The notes below the pieces were generated by a model, which ran no database searches, had not been told where the DNA came from, and saw nothing but the letters and a program-made list of their open reading frames with translations. Positions 38,537-55,598 of a stretch of DNA of 64,000 nt are shown piece by piece (positions within the stretch are counted from its first letter, which is position 1; each line of letters begins with the position of its first letter). The stretch is from Halichondria panicea (lineage: Eukaryota > Porifera > Demospongiae > Suberitida > Halichondriidae), in contig NC_087388.1 of assembly GCF_963675165.1 (NCBI RefSeq), positions 3,663,047 through 3,727,046 of the forward strand, written 5' to 3'. The translations under genes were made by a program, and so were the position numbers.

Positions 38537-41500
38537 TTACAGTTTGGAATCTCCCAGCCTTCCACCCTCAATTTGGTCCATGGCTCCACCCATTTCCAGA
38601 CTCCGTTGCTGCTGCGCCCACATCGAGGCATATACTCCGTCCTGGACCAACAGGTGCTCATGAGTGCCCCTCTCAACAATCTCTCCTTCCTGTGACAATA
38701 ATTAAAAATAATTACCTACAAAATGACTGCATTGGAACTAATTATCTTACCTTTAGTACTAGTATCACATTGGCATGTATGATAGTAGAGAGTCTGTGAG
38801 CCACAATGATTGTAGTTCGTCCCTGACACACTTTCATGAGGGATGACTGTATGTTCCTCTCTGTCTCCGTGTCAAGAGCAGATGTGGCTTCATCTAGAAG
38901 TATGACAGCTGGTGCTTTAAGGATGGTTCTAGCTATGCACACTCGCTGCTTCTCTCCCCCACTCAGTTTCAGTCCCCTCTCCCCCACTACTGTGTCGTAT
39001 TGGGAGGGGAACGTGATGATTCGATCATGGATGTCAGCGTGGCGGGCTGCTTGCTCCACCTCATCATCAGAGGCTGACATATTACCTGTAGTATGAAGAT
39101 AATAACCGTATTATATGCCTTACTTGAAGTAAAACAAGGTATACCTGCATGTGCTCTATAATAACATGCACAGTCCACCCAGCTATTGTTCAGTACGTTC
39201 AATCTACTCTAATAAACAGTCATACAATTATACTGGTACTTAGTTAGTAGCAGCTTCAAATCGTGGGAGCTGGTATTACAACGTACTGTACAATGCCATA
39301 ATCGATGTACACACTACTGTACGTACATAATTTTGCTCACCATATCTAACGTTGTATCTGATATCATCATTAAAAAGCACTGTGTCCTGAGGCACCACCC
39401 CAATGTTTTGTCTCACAGAATTTTGATTCAATTGCTTCAGATCTTGACCATCAATACAGATGAGCCCATCCTGTATATCGTAGAACCTAAATAGCAGTCT
39501 TATGATTGTAGACTTTCCAGCACCACTCGGTCCAACTAGTGCTAAGGTCTCTCCTGCCTCAACCGTAAACGACACATCCTTCAAAATACGCTTCTCAGGT
39601 GCATAGTGAAAATAAACATTCTTAAACTCAACTTTACCACCCGCAATCTGCAGTTGTGTTGCACTGGGAGAGTCTGTGACCTCTGGTTCGACGTCCAATA
39701 GATCAAACATGTTCTCCATGTCCACAAAGGCTTGTTGTATCATGAGGTAGTAGGTGCCAAAGAAATTGAGTGGGGCGTACAGTTGAATGATGTAAGTGCA
39801 GTAGAGGACAAAGTCACCCACTTTAAGGACCCCCTGTGTGACGCGGTACGCACATAGGGCAGAACCAAAGAATAGTCCTAGTGTGATGATGATATTTTGG
39901 CCCATACCCAGGACATTGAGGCTGGCTAGCGACTTCCACTCAGCATCTTGGTATTTGATGATCGCTGAATGTTACATGTACATAATTATGAGTACATTGT
40001 ATATACATTGTACGTGGGAGGTGAATCGAGGATACATAATATAATTATAATTAATACATGTAAATTATATACATGTACATGTTACTGCATGCATGTATAA
40101 ATTATATGCGGATACCAGTCATGTACATGTAGCACTAGCTACTCAACTCACTCACCATCATTGTATCTTTTGACTTCATAGTCTTCTGCCCCATAGTACT
40201 TCACAGTCTCAAAGTTGAGTAGAGAGTCGACAGCTTTTGCCCTGGTTGCATTGTCGCTCTCATTCATCACTCTACAAGTTGGCACAATACACAAAATGTA
40301 CAATGAATTTAGTTCCTACACTATGAGCAGAAGTACGTACAGTACATTACGCACTGTTCATAAGCGCTAATCATCCAGTTTCTACGATATGTGATAATTA
40401 TTATAGCTACATGTAAATGTATATGTACAGTCTGAACAAGCTCAATTCTGGGTGAGCGTATACTTTCGAGTCAAAAAATACCCTCGTGCAAAAAGTTTAT
40501 AGCAAAAGATGGGATGGGCGTATTTTCGCGAGGGTACAGTATAGTGATACAAGAAAAAACGAAATTCTCTTACCTCCTGTACTTAGTCCTCCACTCAGTG
40601 ATGCTGATGGTCAACAGTATGTATGACACCATGGTGAGAAACACAATAAGACCGAACCAGCCATCGAAGGCAATGACAAAGTAGATGACAGCCACTCCAA
40701 TGTCCACCAGAGTGGGGGCTATGTTGAATAGAATGTAAGAAAGGAGGCTGGTGATGCTCTGACTGCCTCGGTCCATCACTCTCAGAACCTCACCTGAGAA
40801 AGTGGTGGTGGTGTTCAATATTGTAAGCCAATGGTTTCGTACAACTAAACTGAATCGGACAGTAAAACTTGGGGATAGCCCAAAAGTAATTAAAACGTCA
40901 ATTACTGCAAGGTGATTGATTTTCAGTTGTTGTTAGGCTGTAGGCCATCTTTATGATAATACTAAGCTTACATTACATGTATACATGTAAGTGTGGGTTA
41001 AGCACGGAAAGGTAAACTTGTTGTAGTGTTGGACCCACACACACAGAATACAGATCGACTTACCAGTTTTCCTTCCCAGATGCCATCTAAGAGAGAGCCC
41101 ATGCAGGTGGGTGAAAAGTTTAACTCTGAGTGTTCTGCCAGTGAACTGCTGGACTGTGATCCATAAGTAACTTCTCAAGTTGTTCACCAGCCCAGCACTA
41201 CCAACAGAACCACCCTATAGTAGGGATGAACACTATAATATCTGGTATAGTGTTTACCAAGTGGGTCCATGCAGTGGTCGGCTACACAATACTGACAAAG
41301 TTTTTGTCCCAGTACTCTGGTATTTACAGGTAAAATAAAAGTTTAAAACCAACCTGCATGAACTTGAGCATCACATAGATGCTGATGGATCCTAATGGGA
41401 ACACAATCGCAGTCTCACCAACTGAAATTCCAAGAGAAACGGCCAGAGAGCTGTCTAGCTGACTGGTTCCATTGTTACTAAAGGTGAGGCCATCAACAAT

Positions 41501-42935
41501 TTTCTTGTAGTAGATAGGCACAAAGACATTGATGACTCTCCCAACAACAAGGATCAGGAAACATGCCACCACTCGCAGCTGGAGCATGTAGTGGCCTGAC
41601 AGAGAGACGAAATCAATTATTAGGCTAATCCTGCCGTGAAATTTAATCTCTACATGTATATGTACCAATGACAACGCCATGTAATATGTAGCTATAATGC
41701 ATAAAATCTATATCAGACAAGGTCCCACCTTACATTGCACCAAGAGCGCATAAAAGAGAGAGAGCGTGTAACTTCCGTCTGCTACAGTACGGGCAGAATC
41801 CAAAACCACTACTATAAATAGAACTATGGTCACGTAGGATTATATTCCATGCACATGCAGCAGTGAGTGATTTCAAGAATTGTTGTATTTATAGTAGTGG
41901 TTTTGGATTCTTCCCGTACTGTAGCGGATGCGTAAGTTACACGCTCTCTCTCTCTTTTATGCGCTCTTGATTGCACACAACTGCCTCAAGCACATACTCA
42001 TTCTACATGCACCACAAAATATGCGCAAAACGGTCCTACTTTCATATGTACATGCGGCCTGGGATAGAGGCTACTTACTTAATGTGCATTGATAAACATG
42101 ATATGCATGTACCTTTTGGCCACACATAAGGAAACAATAGCTTTGCCTTCATCAAGAAATCAGAAAATGCAGACGTCGTCCTCTTGCGAATGAAAGAGCC
42201 CTCCTTTCTTTCCATGTTTTGTTTGTTTGTCTCCTCTGTGTCAATGTCCTCCTCCTCTTCCTCCTCCTCCTCTGTTTCGTCTGCATTCAGCACCAATGAA
42301 TAACCTCTTCTTCTTCTTGCTTTTAGCGAACAGCATAGAGGGCGAATGATTCCAAATACTACTATGACCGATAGGAAGGTCACCCGTATCACATACAGAA
42401 CCAAGTCAGATATATCAGAGCGCGTCTCCAGATGCCACCACCACTGAGGATTATTAAATGAGACAATTTGCAGACTAAGCCACACAATGTTGAGTATCCA
42501 AAACAGAGCTAGGGATATTCCGTGGGGTGTTCCCTTGAGTATGCACAATCGCTCCGTGTAAAGTAATAATATTGAGAATATCCAAGATACAATACCAAGG
42601 GAATCTTCTACTATAGTGTAGCCATAAATTTTATCTCCTGCTCCTGTTAAATGCAAAGCTCCTTTCACTGACAAGTCAACTACGTATGTGAGAGAGATAA
42701 TGGCACTTAAAACGACTTCCAATATGAAAACTTTAGAGATGAGCTGCTTGAAGCTTTTTGCCCCAGTTTGCTTGGTATCTTTGGATTTGCGTCCCAGCAC
42801 AAAGATAGTCAGTCCTAAGAGGATCAGTACACCAGCGCAAGACATTGAACCAACCACACCCAGGAAGCATCGTGAGATTCCACCATTCACCCAGGGGATG
42901 GAATAGTCATCGTTGAGCTCACAGAATGGCAGCAT
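38537..42935 (-). CDS. ABCB6: ABC transporter B family member 6
   Basis: Eight exons (42113-42935, 41354-41595, 41064-41214, 40574-40793, 40156-40271, 39341-39964, 38751-39085, 38537-38689) join to 887 residues; human ABCB6 has 842. An N-terminal five-helix TMD0 (about 1-200) with [10 protein letters not shown] is followed by an acidic linker ([16 protein letters not shown], about 225-240), a six-helix TMD1 and an ATPase domain. Walker A is [10 protein letters not shown], the ABC signature LSGGEKQR, Walker [13 protein letters not shown] and the H-loop VAHRLS. Conserved ABCB6 blocks include [24 protein letters not shown] and [19 protein letters not shown]6 is an ATP-driven porphyrin/metal-thiol exporter-like half-transporter of mitochondria, endolysosomes or plasma membrane. 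It is divergent from NEK2, starts 355 bp apart. Confidence 0.95.
40455..40545. repeat. Small CTCGCGAAAATACGCCC-type repeat
   Basis: GAGCGTATACTTTCGAGTCA at the left and GGCGTATTTTCGCGAGGGTA at the right form an imperfect inverted pair. It lies in an ABCB6 intron. Confidence 0.45.
41734..41976. mobile_element. Long-arm inverted-repeat MITE in ABCB6 intron 1
   Basis: CAAGAGCGCATAAAAGAGAG continuing through GTGTAACTTCCGTC and TCCAAAACCACTACTATAAA is mirrored by its reverse complement at 41890-41968. Arms are about 80 bp, nearly identical, with a loop of about 65 bp. No ORF. Confidence 0.8.
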
Positions 42936-43290
42936 CGAGATAGACGATCCAGATAGACTAGGTTGAACAGGTTTAAAGCATGTAAGAGAAGAATATGCTT
43001 ACCTCTTTTATTGAGAACACTCTTGCCAGTTGTATACGAAGAGCACATGTGCCGGTATGTACGTCTAGTCTAGCCTGTTCAGTGAAGTGGATACAACTCA
43101 GCAGTTTATTTTTTATGGCTGTTGAGATCTAATTAGATCTAGTGTATGGAAATGGTCGCCACACTACACACTATGATAAGCCAGTATTCCAATAGGTGCC
43201 CTCCATAATAAAGTCCAAATTCAAAAAGTCATTGCACATACTTGTGCATATAATATGTACATATCTTTTTAAACTGTTCACCATTGTCAG

Positions 43291-48262
<4,972 letters not shown>

Positions 48263-49131
48263 GTGGATTGTGTACGTTGTAAGTGAGTCAATGACATGAT
48301 ACTTTGCAGCACACATGTTTACCGGAGGTCTCCGCTGGAACCTATGGAAACTAACTCCTAATGTATGGTACCACTATTTTACATTTACAGATTTTCATTT
48401 GGGAGGGCATGCATTTGCCCTCCTTTTAGTTCATCAAAGCTGAATTATTTTAACAACATTAATTAAGAGAGAAGTCACGATAAAATTTAAACTGCAATTT
48501 GTTTCTGTTTTCTGTTACATGTACATATCCTTTACAAAAATGTAATGAGTGTGCTACATAAACTTGCACATATATAAAGTGGGTGGATCAAAGCGTGGTT
48601 TATCCATTCCTGCCTCTGGAACCAAGGTGTCTGGAAAATCGAGGTTCTACTGTAACAGTGGACTGGGAGCAATTTTTTGCCTGATGCGAACACAACATTA
48701 ATTTTGTGTAATGCAATAATTACTAGTTGGAAGTTTCAGCCATGTACATGTACATTGTAGCAACGCATCGGTGATAATAACAAGTATAAGTGGATCGGCT
48801 GTTACAAACACAATGCCTGAATATTGAAACAGTGTTTGCACTAGAAAACAGTAAAGGTATCACCTAATCTATGAAATGCTTCTTTACCAAAATCAATAGC
48901 CCTCAAATATGAAAATTTTTCTGGGAGAGCTTACCCACGGACCCCCCAGTTTGGCGTGCACTTTTGGTGCATGCATACACCACGGGGCTTTGCCCCCCTA
49001 CATTTTCCCCCCTTGACTCAAAATCCTGGATGCGGTTATATAAACACAATGTTATGCAGTCAACGTGAGTAATAGCTAGAGAAACAGGTACAATCCCCAC
49101 CCTGAAAACGTTACAGAACAATTGGCACAAG

Positions 49132-49270
49132 CTTAGGTTACACCATATTACCTCAACGTCAGTGCAATACAAGCAAGATGAGTAGTCAATGTTGAGCAGA
49201 TGGTCTACCATGCCTTCATAGTCTAGTTTGGAGTAGTCCAAAACATAGCGGGACTTGATTAATGCAAAAC
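49132..49270 (-). mobile_element. Possible LINE ORF2 fragment inside the pseudogene
   Basis: About 140 bp absent from the intact paralogue. On the minus strand it reads ALIKSRYVLDYSKLDYEGMV, then DHLLNIDYSS and DVEVIW. The spacing of short aromatic and acidic residues resembles the linker between endonuclease and reverse transcriptase in CR1/L2-like LINEs. It is too short to be sure. Confidence 0.3.
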
Positions 49271-49576
49271 ACCTGGGCCATATACCCTGGCTTACACTCA
49301 TTGCAAAGCAGCCCTTGACGGAGCTGTCTGTTTTGTAAATCACATAGTGACTCCTCACAACCTCAGCCAACAAAATGTTTGTCACATTTAAAAGAAATGT
49401 CAGTTTAGTTGACAAATCTATTATAGTGAACCCTGTGCATTGAGCTTCGCAAACAGAGTATTTACTGTAGACCCATTATGGGGAATAATCGTGAATAAAA
49501 AAAAAAAGGCCACGATTAGATAGATTAAAAAACAGTGTTTTTTGTCGCCTTCAAAGATCGTCTACAAGTTCAACTA

Positions 49577-49772
49577 CTGTATAGCGGGTAAGTTTCGTGG
49601 GGTAAAAAATTCCTTCAACTCGAGAAACGGTAGTTTTCATGAGTAAAAATTTTATTTTGTCTCATGGCTGCACGGTATTTCTACGTTCAGATAAGCCACG
49701 CCTACGATAAAATTTCGTGGAGGTCAGCCTGCCCACAAATATTTTACCCCACGAAAATTACCCGCTATACGG
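49577..49772. mobile_element. R2 MITE copy in the pseudogene
   Basis: Ends CTGTATAGCGGGTAAGTTTC and GAAAATTACCCGCTATACGG with TA flanks. It interrupts the sequence corresponding to the ectodomain part of the pseudogene. Confidence 0.8.
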
Positions 49773-50535
49773 TATCAGTAATAGCCATGAAAGTGTCTAA
49801 CAGCTCATTTTATGTCCATACACACGCACAGGGTAGGGTAATAATATTATGTGCAACTTCCAGTTGCAGCAGTTTCATTGCTATAATACCATTGAATTTA
49901 CACAAACAAACCCCAATACCAATTTATTGTCGACTCTCCATGCACATGCAATAAAACAGGCTTACAAACACATCATCCATAGAGCATGTGTATACGCGCA
50001 ATTCTCAAGTTGTTGTAGCCCTCAGGGATGCTGTCACTCCAGTGCCATGCAATAAACAATTTGTATTTATAAAGTCGTTGCTCTTAGGCATTACATCACT
50101 CACATTCCATATACTTCTTTAGTGGTTCATGATCGTGAGTGATCGAAGCCACCCAATTTATTGCATTTTTACCGCTATGGTAGTCTCTTGTCAAGTCATG
50201 ACTGTGAACACTACCATGCCAATACCTATGTAAGACCACTGTTTTAGTTAATGAGTTTGTTAAGGGGTGTACTGGGTATCATTATTCATTAACATGACAT
50301 CACTTCCTGTTTCCTGTTAATTAAACCAACCGCACCTGTAACATGTGGTATGGCTAGTGATCAGAAACATGAATGTCATTAACAGTGGCCTGATAATCAT
50401 CACATGGCCCTCAAAGTGTCAAGATGAGCACATGTAGCCACATGCATGACATGATTTATATATTTTGTGACTGCAGGAATTTGGTCTAAGCAGAACTAGA
50501 CCATCAGTGATTTAGTCTATAGACTATAATTTACC

Positions 50536-50566
50536 TTGTCTGTTTAGTAGTGACTCCTCACAACCT
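50536..50566 (-). pseudogene. Stray fragment of the multi-pass family beside elongase A
   Basis: CTGTTTAGTAGTGACTCCTC with ACAACCTCC matches the sequence at 58506-58546 and 49340-49366. It lies just before the elongase A start codon. Confidence 0.45.
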
Positions 50567-50581
50567 CCAGAGAAGTCGAAC

Positions 50582-51834
50582 ATGTCTTTAGCCACTGTGT
50601 TCATGCCCAGATTGGCTCAAGTGGAAGAAAGCTTTCATTTTCGTGTAAGCTTGATCACATAATTTATGTATAAAGCCGCCATTTAAAGCATTATCAGTTA
50701 CTATACTGTATTGTGTGCACACTGTAAAAAATGATGTGTACATGGTTTTCACTTACATAATAACTATATTTTGCAGTGCACAACCATGCACATACCTGTG
50801 TACTATCAGGAGCACCTGGTACTAAAATATAGATTTATAATTATAATGCAACGTGGAGCAACCATGCATAATATTCAGTACAAGGACCTAGTATACATGT
50901 ATACATGTAGCTACCTTCATGAACATGGGGTTATGCCAACTTCACTCATTTACTCTAATACTCCAGCTACAATGTATTTAATTTGTTGTTTACTGTTCCT
51001 TATTTTATTTTCAGCGTTCCCAGGAATGGATGGATTCATGTTGGATAATTACATTTCCCATTGGTGCTCTCTACTTGGTCTCTATATTCTCTGTGCAATC
51101 ATTGATGAAGTCTAGAAAGCCTTACAATCTCCGCCGCATACTGACGATGTGGAATGTGGGATTGGCCATGTTCTCATTCATTGGAGCTGTGGCATGCCTT
51201 CCTGGTCTCATAGGGTTAGTATTCACCATTCCTCCGCAATTATAAAATATACCTATACCGGTACTCATTCATGGCTGCTATATAGCATTACTGTACTTTC
51301 CATTTACTATATAGAAATCTCCTCTCCTATGGTTTTGAGTATGGAAACTGCAACATAGATGGCATCACCAGGCAGCCATTACGACTATGGATGTTCCTGT
51401 TTATTATTTCAAAAGTGCTTGAACTTGGAGATACTTTGTTCATTGTTTTACGGAAATCCCAGCTCAACTTTTTGCACTGGTATCATCACACCACTGCGCT
51501 TGTCTATTGCTGGTACTCTTACCCTACTCTCCATGAATTTGGCAATTGGTTTGGTGGATTGAACTACCTAATACACACACTTATGTATTCCTACTATGCT
51601 TTTCGATCTATGGGACTACGGCTACCATCAAGTATAGCAAAACTCATAACTGTACTGCAAATTATGCAAATGTTTGTGGGGATATTTTTGAATATATTGT
51701 CCCTTCGGAAGAGTGAATTGTTCGATTGTGAAGTTCAACATGGCCTAGCTTATTTTGGACTTGGAATTTACACAACGTATATCATCTTGTTTCTAAATTA
51801 CTTTTTTCAGAGGTACGTTCGAAAGACTAAGTAA
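50582..51834 (+). CDS. ELOVL6-like very-long-chain fatty acid elongase, copy A
   Basis: Three exons (50582-50644, 51015-51214, 51315-51834) encode 260 residues. The ELO domain carries the diagnostic FLHWYHHTT histidine box, SKVLELGDTLFIVLRK before it, and NYLIHTLMYSYYAFRSMG after it, with several membrane helices. These 3-ketoacyl-CoA synthases condense malonyl-CoA onto acyl-CoA in the ER; ELOVL3/6 extend saturated chains. The C-terminus RYVRKTK is basic, consistent with ER retention. The donor of intron 2 is GTTAGT where copy B has GTGAGT. It is a tandem duplicate of copy B. Confidence 0.92.
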
Positions 51835-52441
51835 ACTGTGGTAGCTATAGTTTTAGTGAGTATAATGTTATATCCGCACTATATTGTTTTTGTCATAAAA
51901 ATTGCAGCATTGCAAAATGTTATTTATATATGTAGACTAGTACTGTCATGGGGGCGCCATTATTTTGCCAAAATTGTTATTTTTTTCGTTTTATATTAGC
52001 TTGCTTACTCAGTAACCTGACTTAATATATATAGTGCAGCCAGCTTCTGCAGCAGTACAAACAAAACATTTGCATGTCTTTATTTTATACAAGACACAGC
52101 AGTTGAGGTTTGCTAGCGATGAGCAAGCTTAGACTTTGACGGAGTTTTGGATAATGAGAGAGACACACACAATTATCAAGGAACAATCTATAGGAACACT
52201 GAGCTCTATAGGAACACTGACCTCTGCATGGGACAACTTTGCAAAAAAGATTCTATTTTCGGAACACTGTAGTAGATAATCTGTGACTGTGCCCAAATAT
52301 AGAATAATAGTATTCTCCACTCGTCGTATGATAATTTATTTTGTGACAGTGATTATTCACTACTATACTGTACTATACCTCGCTACTATACTACGTACTA
52401 TACCCTACGTACTATACTACTGGATGTGAGAAGACTGGAGT

Positions 52442-54910
52442 ATGTCTTTAGCCACTGTGATCTTGCCAAGCTTGGCTAGAGTGGAAGAAAATTTTCATTT
52501 TCGTGTAAGTGTTTAATAAGCTTGATCACATACAAAGCAGCCATATTAAAGCATTACCAGTTACTCTGTTCCTTCAACACCGTATCTTATATTTCAGCGT
52601 TCACAGGAATGGATGGATTCGTGGTGGATATTTTCATTTCCCATAGGTGCTCTCTACTTGGTCTCTATATTCTCTGTGAAATCATTGATGAAGTCTAGAA
52701 AGCCTTATAATCTCCGCCGCATGCTGACAATGTGGAATGTGGGATTGGCCGTGTTCTCGTTCATTGGAGCTATGGCATGCCTTCCTGGTCTCATAGGGTG
52801 AGTATTCACCATATGTATTTACCAATTATTATATACTGTAGGCTTACGGTTATACTACCATAGATAGTTGAGTTACATAAATCGTTCTACAGTACGTGGA
52901 ATCTTTGTTAACAACCACCTCCAAATAAAGGCCAGTTGCTATATTGCTATATAACGGCCAGGCACCCAGGTCCCAAATGAACAGTTCGTGTACAAATCAA
53001 TCTTTCAACAAAGGCAACCTTTGCATAAAGGCCAAAACATTGTTCCTCGTGCAAAGGTGTCCGTTATAGAGGGGTTCCACTGTAGTAATTTCAGAAGGGT
53101 GTGTTTATGGAAAGGCATGCAAGTGTTCCAAATGTTCAACTGCGATTATCTGCTTGTACTAAATGTGAGTGAACGGAAAACGAAAACAAGAGTGTCTCAG
53201 CTGTCTAATTACCATGCATTCTGTGTTTTTTACATAAATAAATGAACATGAAAGTAGAGCAGAGGTGTATAAAGAAGATGTAGGGGGAAGCCTTATCTAT
53301 CCAGCTATTGCTAGGTATTTATGGTAGCTCGAGAACAAGAAGGGGTGCTCGAGCACCCATGCTGCTTCCTTCGCCCCTGCATGGTCAGTGAATGAAGTGA
53401 ACGTGTTTGAACATGAAAGTTGAGTACATGGAAAAGCAGGCAGGAGGCATGTTCTTTTCCAGAATCTGAGAACTCAACTGCAAATGTCATGCAGAGGACT
53501 TAATTATGAAATTCAATACATGCAGTGTGTATGTTGCTCCTATTTGTAAAAGATGACGTTAGGCAAGATTGTAATAATTATGTTGGAGAAGCAAGTCCGC
53601 AAAACAGAGACTGTGAGATAAAAGTGCAACAGCTCAACATTGCACATGTAAGCCATCTAACAGTGGATTTGGACTTGTCCTCTATAGTGTGTTTTTACCA
53701 TTCATTCACTTACTTTCATGTTCACTGCATTCACATAACTTTTGCTTTCATGTTCATTGATTCATATCATTGATTCAAGCAAACAAACACAGAATTGTAG
53801 TGGTCGTTAACTTTAGACAGCTGAGATGTTTCCGTTTCCTGCTTTTCCATGCACCCACTAAATGTACCTGCTAATTATAATGTATACCGTATAGCTGGTA
53901 ATTTTTGTGGGAAAATATTGGACCACGAATATTTTACCTACAAATGAAGCGACCTTACCTACCTTCACCTGCAGTGTAAGTGTAAGAAGCAAACACAAAA
54001 ATATTATCACGAAGTGACTAAATATTGCCCAACTAATTTATAAATATTGCCCAACCACGAATATTTTGCCCCCGAAAATTACCCTCTATACGGTACGTGC
54101 ATTATAATTATGTACAGTGGAACCTCCCATAACAGACCCTCCCACTAGAGGACAACCTCTCTAAGGACACTACATTATATGGCTATAAATAGTAATTTGA
54201 ATGAACCTCCAAAAGAGGACAAAAGCTCTGCTCCCAAGGTGTCCTTTATTTGGAGGTTCCACTGTAATTTATTAATTTGTAATTATCTGTTACTACACGT
54301 ACTACTGAGACATGTGGCACTCCTGGTTGTGTCACAAATTACAATCATCGTTGCATGCTATAATTGCTGTACTTTCCATTTACCATATAGAAATCTCCTC
54401 TCATATGGTTTAGAGTATGGAAACTGCAACATAGATGGCATCACCAGACAGCCATTACGACTATGGATGTTCCTGTTTATTATTTCAAAAGTGCTTGAAC
54501 TTGGAGATACTTTGTTCATTGTTTTACGGAAATCCCAGCTCAACTTTTTGCACTGGTATCATCACGTCACTGTGCTTGTCTATTGCTGGTACGCTTATCC
54601 TATTCTTCATGAAATTGGCAATTGGTTTGGTGGATTGAACTACCTAATACACACAATCATGTATTCCTACTATGCTTTTCGATCTATGGGACTACGGCTA
54701 CCGCCAAGTATAGCAAAACTCATAACTGTGCTGCAAATTCTGCAAATGTTTGTGGGGACATTTTTGAATATAATGTCCCTTCGGAAGAGTGAAATGTTCG
54801 ACTGTGAAGTTCAACATCGCCTTGCTTATTTTGGACTTGGCATTTACACAACATATATGATTCTGTTTCTAAATTACTTTTTTCAGAGGTACGTTCGAAA
54901 GACTAAGTAA
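52442..54910 (+). CDS. ELOVL6-like very-long-chain fatty acid elongase, copy B
   Basis: Three exons of the same sizes and phases as copy A (52442-52504, 52598-52797, 54391-54910) give 260 residues. The box is FLHWYHHVTV, preceded by KVLELGDTLFIVLRKSQLN. Protein identity with copy A is very high and extends to intron edges. Intron 2 is about 1.6 kb against 100 bp in copy A, because three MITEs (52890, 53887, 54115) and a hAT-like remnant (about 53260-53390) have inserted. Both frames are intact, so both are probably expressed. Confidence 0.92.
52890..53082. mobile_element. GGAACCTC-type MITE, elongase B intron 2
   Basis: Left CAGTACGTGGAATCTTTGTT and right GTTATAGAGGGGTTCCACTG are imperfect inverted ends with TA flanks. 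The interior has paired AAAGGCC units. Confidence 0.6.
53887..54093. mobile_element. R2 MITE copy, elongase B intron 2
   Basis: Ends CCGTATAGCTGGTAATTTTT and AAATTACCCTCTATACGG with TA flanks. Absent from the same intron of copy A. Confidence 0.78.
54115..54264. mobile_element. CAGTGGAACCTCC MITE, elongase B intron 2
   Basis: Ends CAGTGGAACCTCCCATAACA and TTATTTGGAGGTTCCACTG, TA flanks at 113-114 and 265-266, 150 bp. An open frame running from it into exon 3 is an artefact. Confidence 0.75.
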
Positions 54911-55273
54911 ACTGTGGTAGTTCGTTTATTGGTGCATTTAAATCCTCTTCGTTGATTAATTCAACTTTCACATGTATATAATTAATGCACACACAGTTTT
55001 TGTTTACATAATTATAATAATTATACACACTGTTTATCACATTACAAAATCAAAGTATTGCTAATAATTATTTAAAATTAATGTTGGCACACTAATTATT
55101 CATAATACAGCCAGTTTCTGCATGCAGTACAGTACAACCGTCTATTGTGGTCAGGCGAAAGATTTCATAGCATTTGCCACTAGCTATAGCCACTGTTGGT
55201 TTTCCCAAGGCGATCGCTATATAACTGTAGCTCCAAACCAGCAAATATTGGAAAGAGATCTGCAAATTAATTA

Positions 55274-55325
55274 GTACAACCAGTAGGTTAGTACAACCAG
55301 TAGGTTAGTACAACCAGTAGGTTGT
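55274..55325 (+). repeat. 17-bp tandem repeat, three units
   Basis: Three head-to-tail units of GTACAACCAGTAGGTTA, the third ending in GTTGTACA. Confidence 0.85.
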
Positions 55326-55560
55326 ACATAGGATTGACAGTGCAGTTGTGTGTGTTTTCAATTATTGCAAAAATTTTGACTCGTGTTTAGACTGCTCTAT
55401 TTCTGCAGGGAAGGGCCACAGCAAGAAACTGAGTTGACAGATAGCTTAGTTAGCCTTTTATCTGTCTAAATGTGTGAAATTATAGTCAATGAATATTCTC
55501 ATGCATTACTATTGATATTTGAAAAATTGCATATTTCACCGCGTTTTGTCTGACTGACTA

Positions 55561-55598
55561 AGTAAGTTAGTAAGTAAGTAAGTAAGTAAGTAAGTAAC
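55561..55598 (+). repeat. (GTAA)n microsatellite
   Basis: About eight consecutive GTAA units with one GTTA variant. Confidence 0.85.

Larger units (their letters stand above)
48655..50050 (-). pseudogene. Ruined copy of the Cys-rich multi-pass membrane protein family
   Basis: Three blocks align at the DNA level with the gene at 57161-58863. Block 48660-48895 (TGCCTGATGCGAACACAACA; AAACAGTGTTTGCACTA) matches 57960-58270. Block 49065-49405 (CTGGCTTACACTCATTGCAA; AGTGACTCCTCACAACCTCA) matches 58380-58590. Block 49848-50040 (CATTGAATTTACACAAACAA) matches 58630-58800. Many stops and indels break the frame. It is interrupted by a hAT-like fragment (48897-49035), a foreign insert (49132-49270) and an R2 MITE (49577-49772). 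It is clearly dead. Confidence 0.85.

Noticed and set aside
49664-49954. Plus-strand frame of 96 residues
   Set aside because: It is the complement of an R2 MITE fused to pseudogene sequence.
54179-54910. Apparent 243-residue elongase start inside intron 2 of copy B
   Set aside because: The extra N-terminus is MITE sequence read through the acceptor; the conserved AG at 54389-54390 and exon 2 homology show the true structure.
55274-55325. CRISPR-like array
   Set aside because: The three 17-bp units are directly adjacent without spacers and the genome is eukaryotic.
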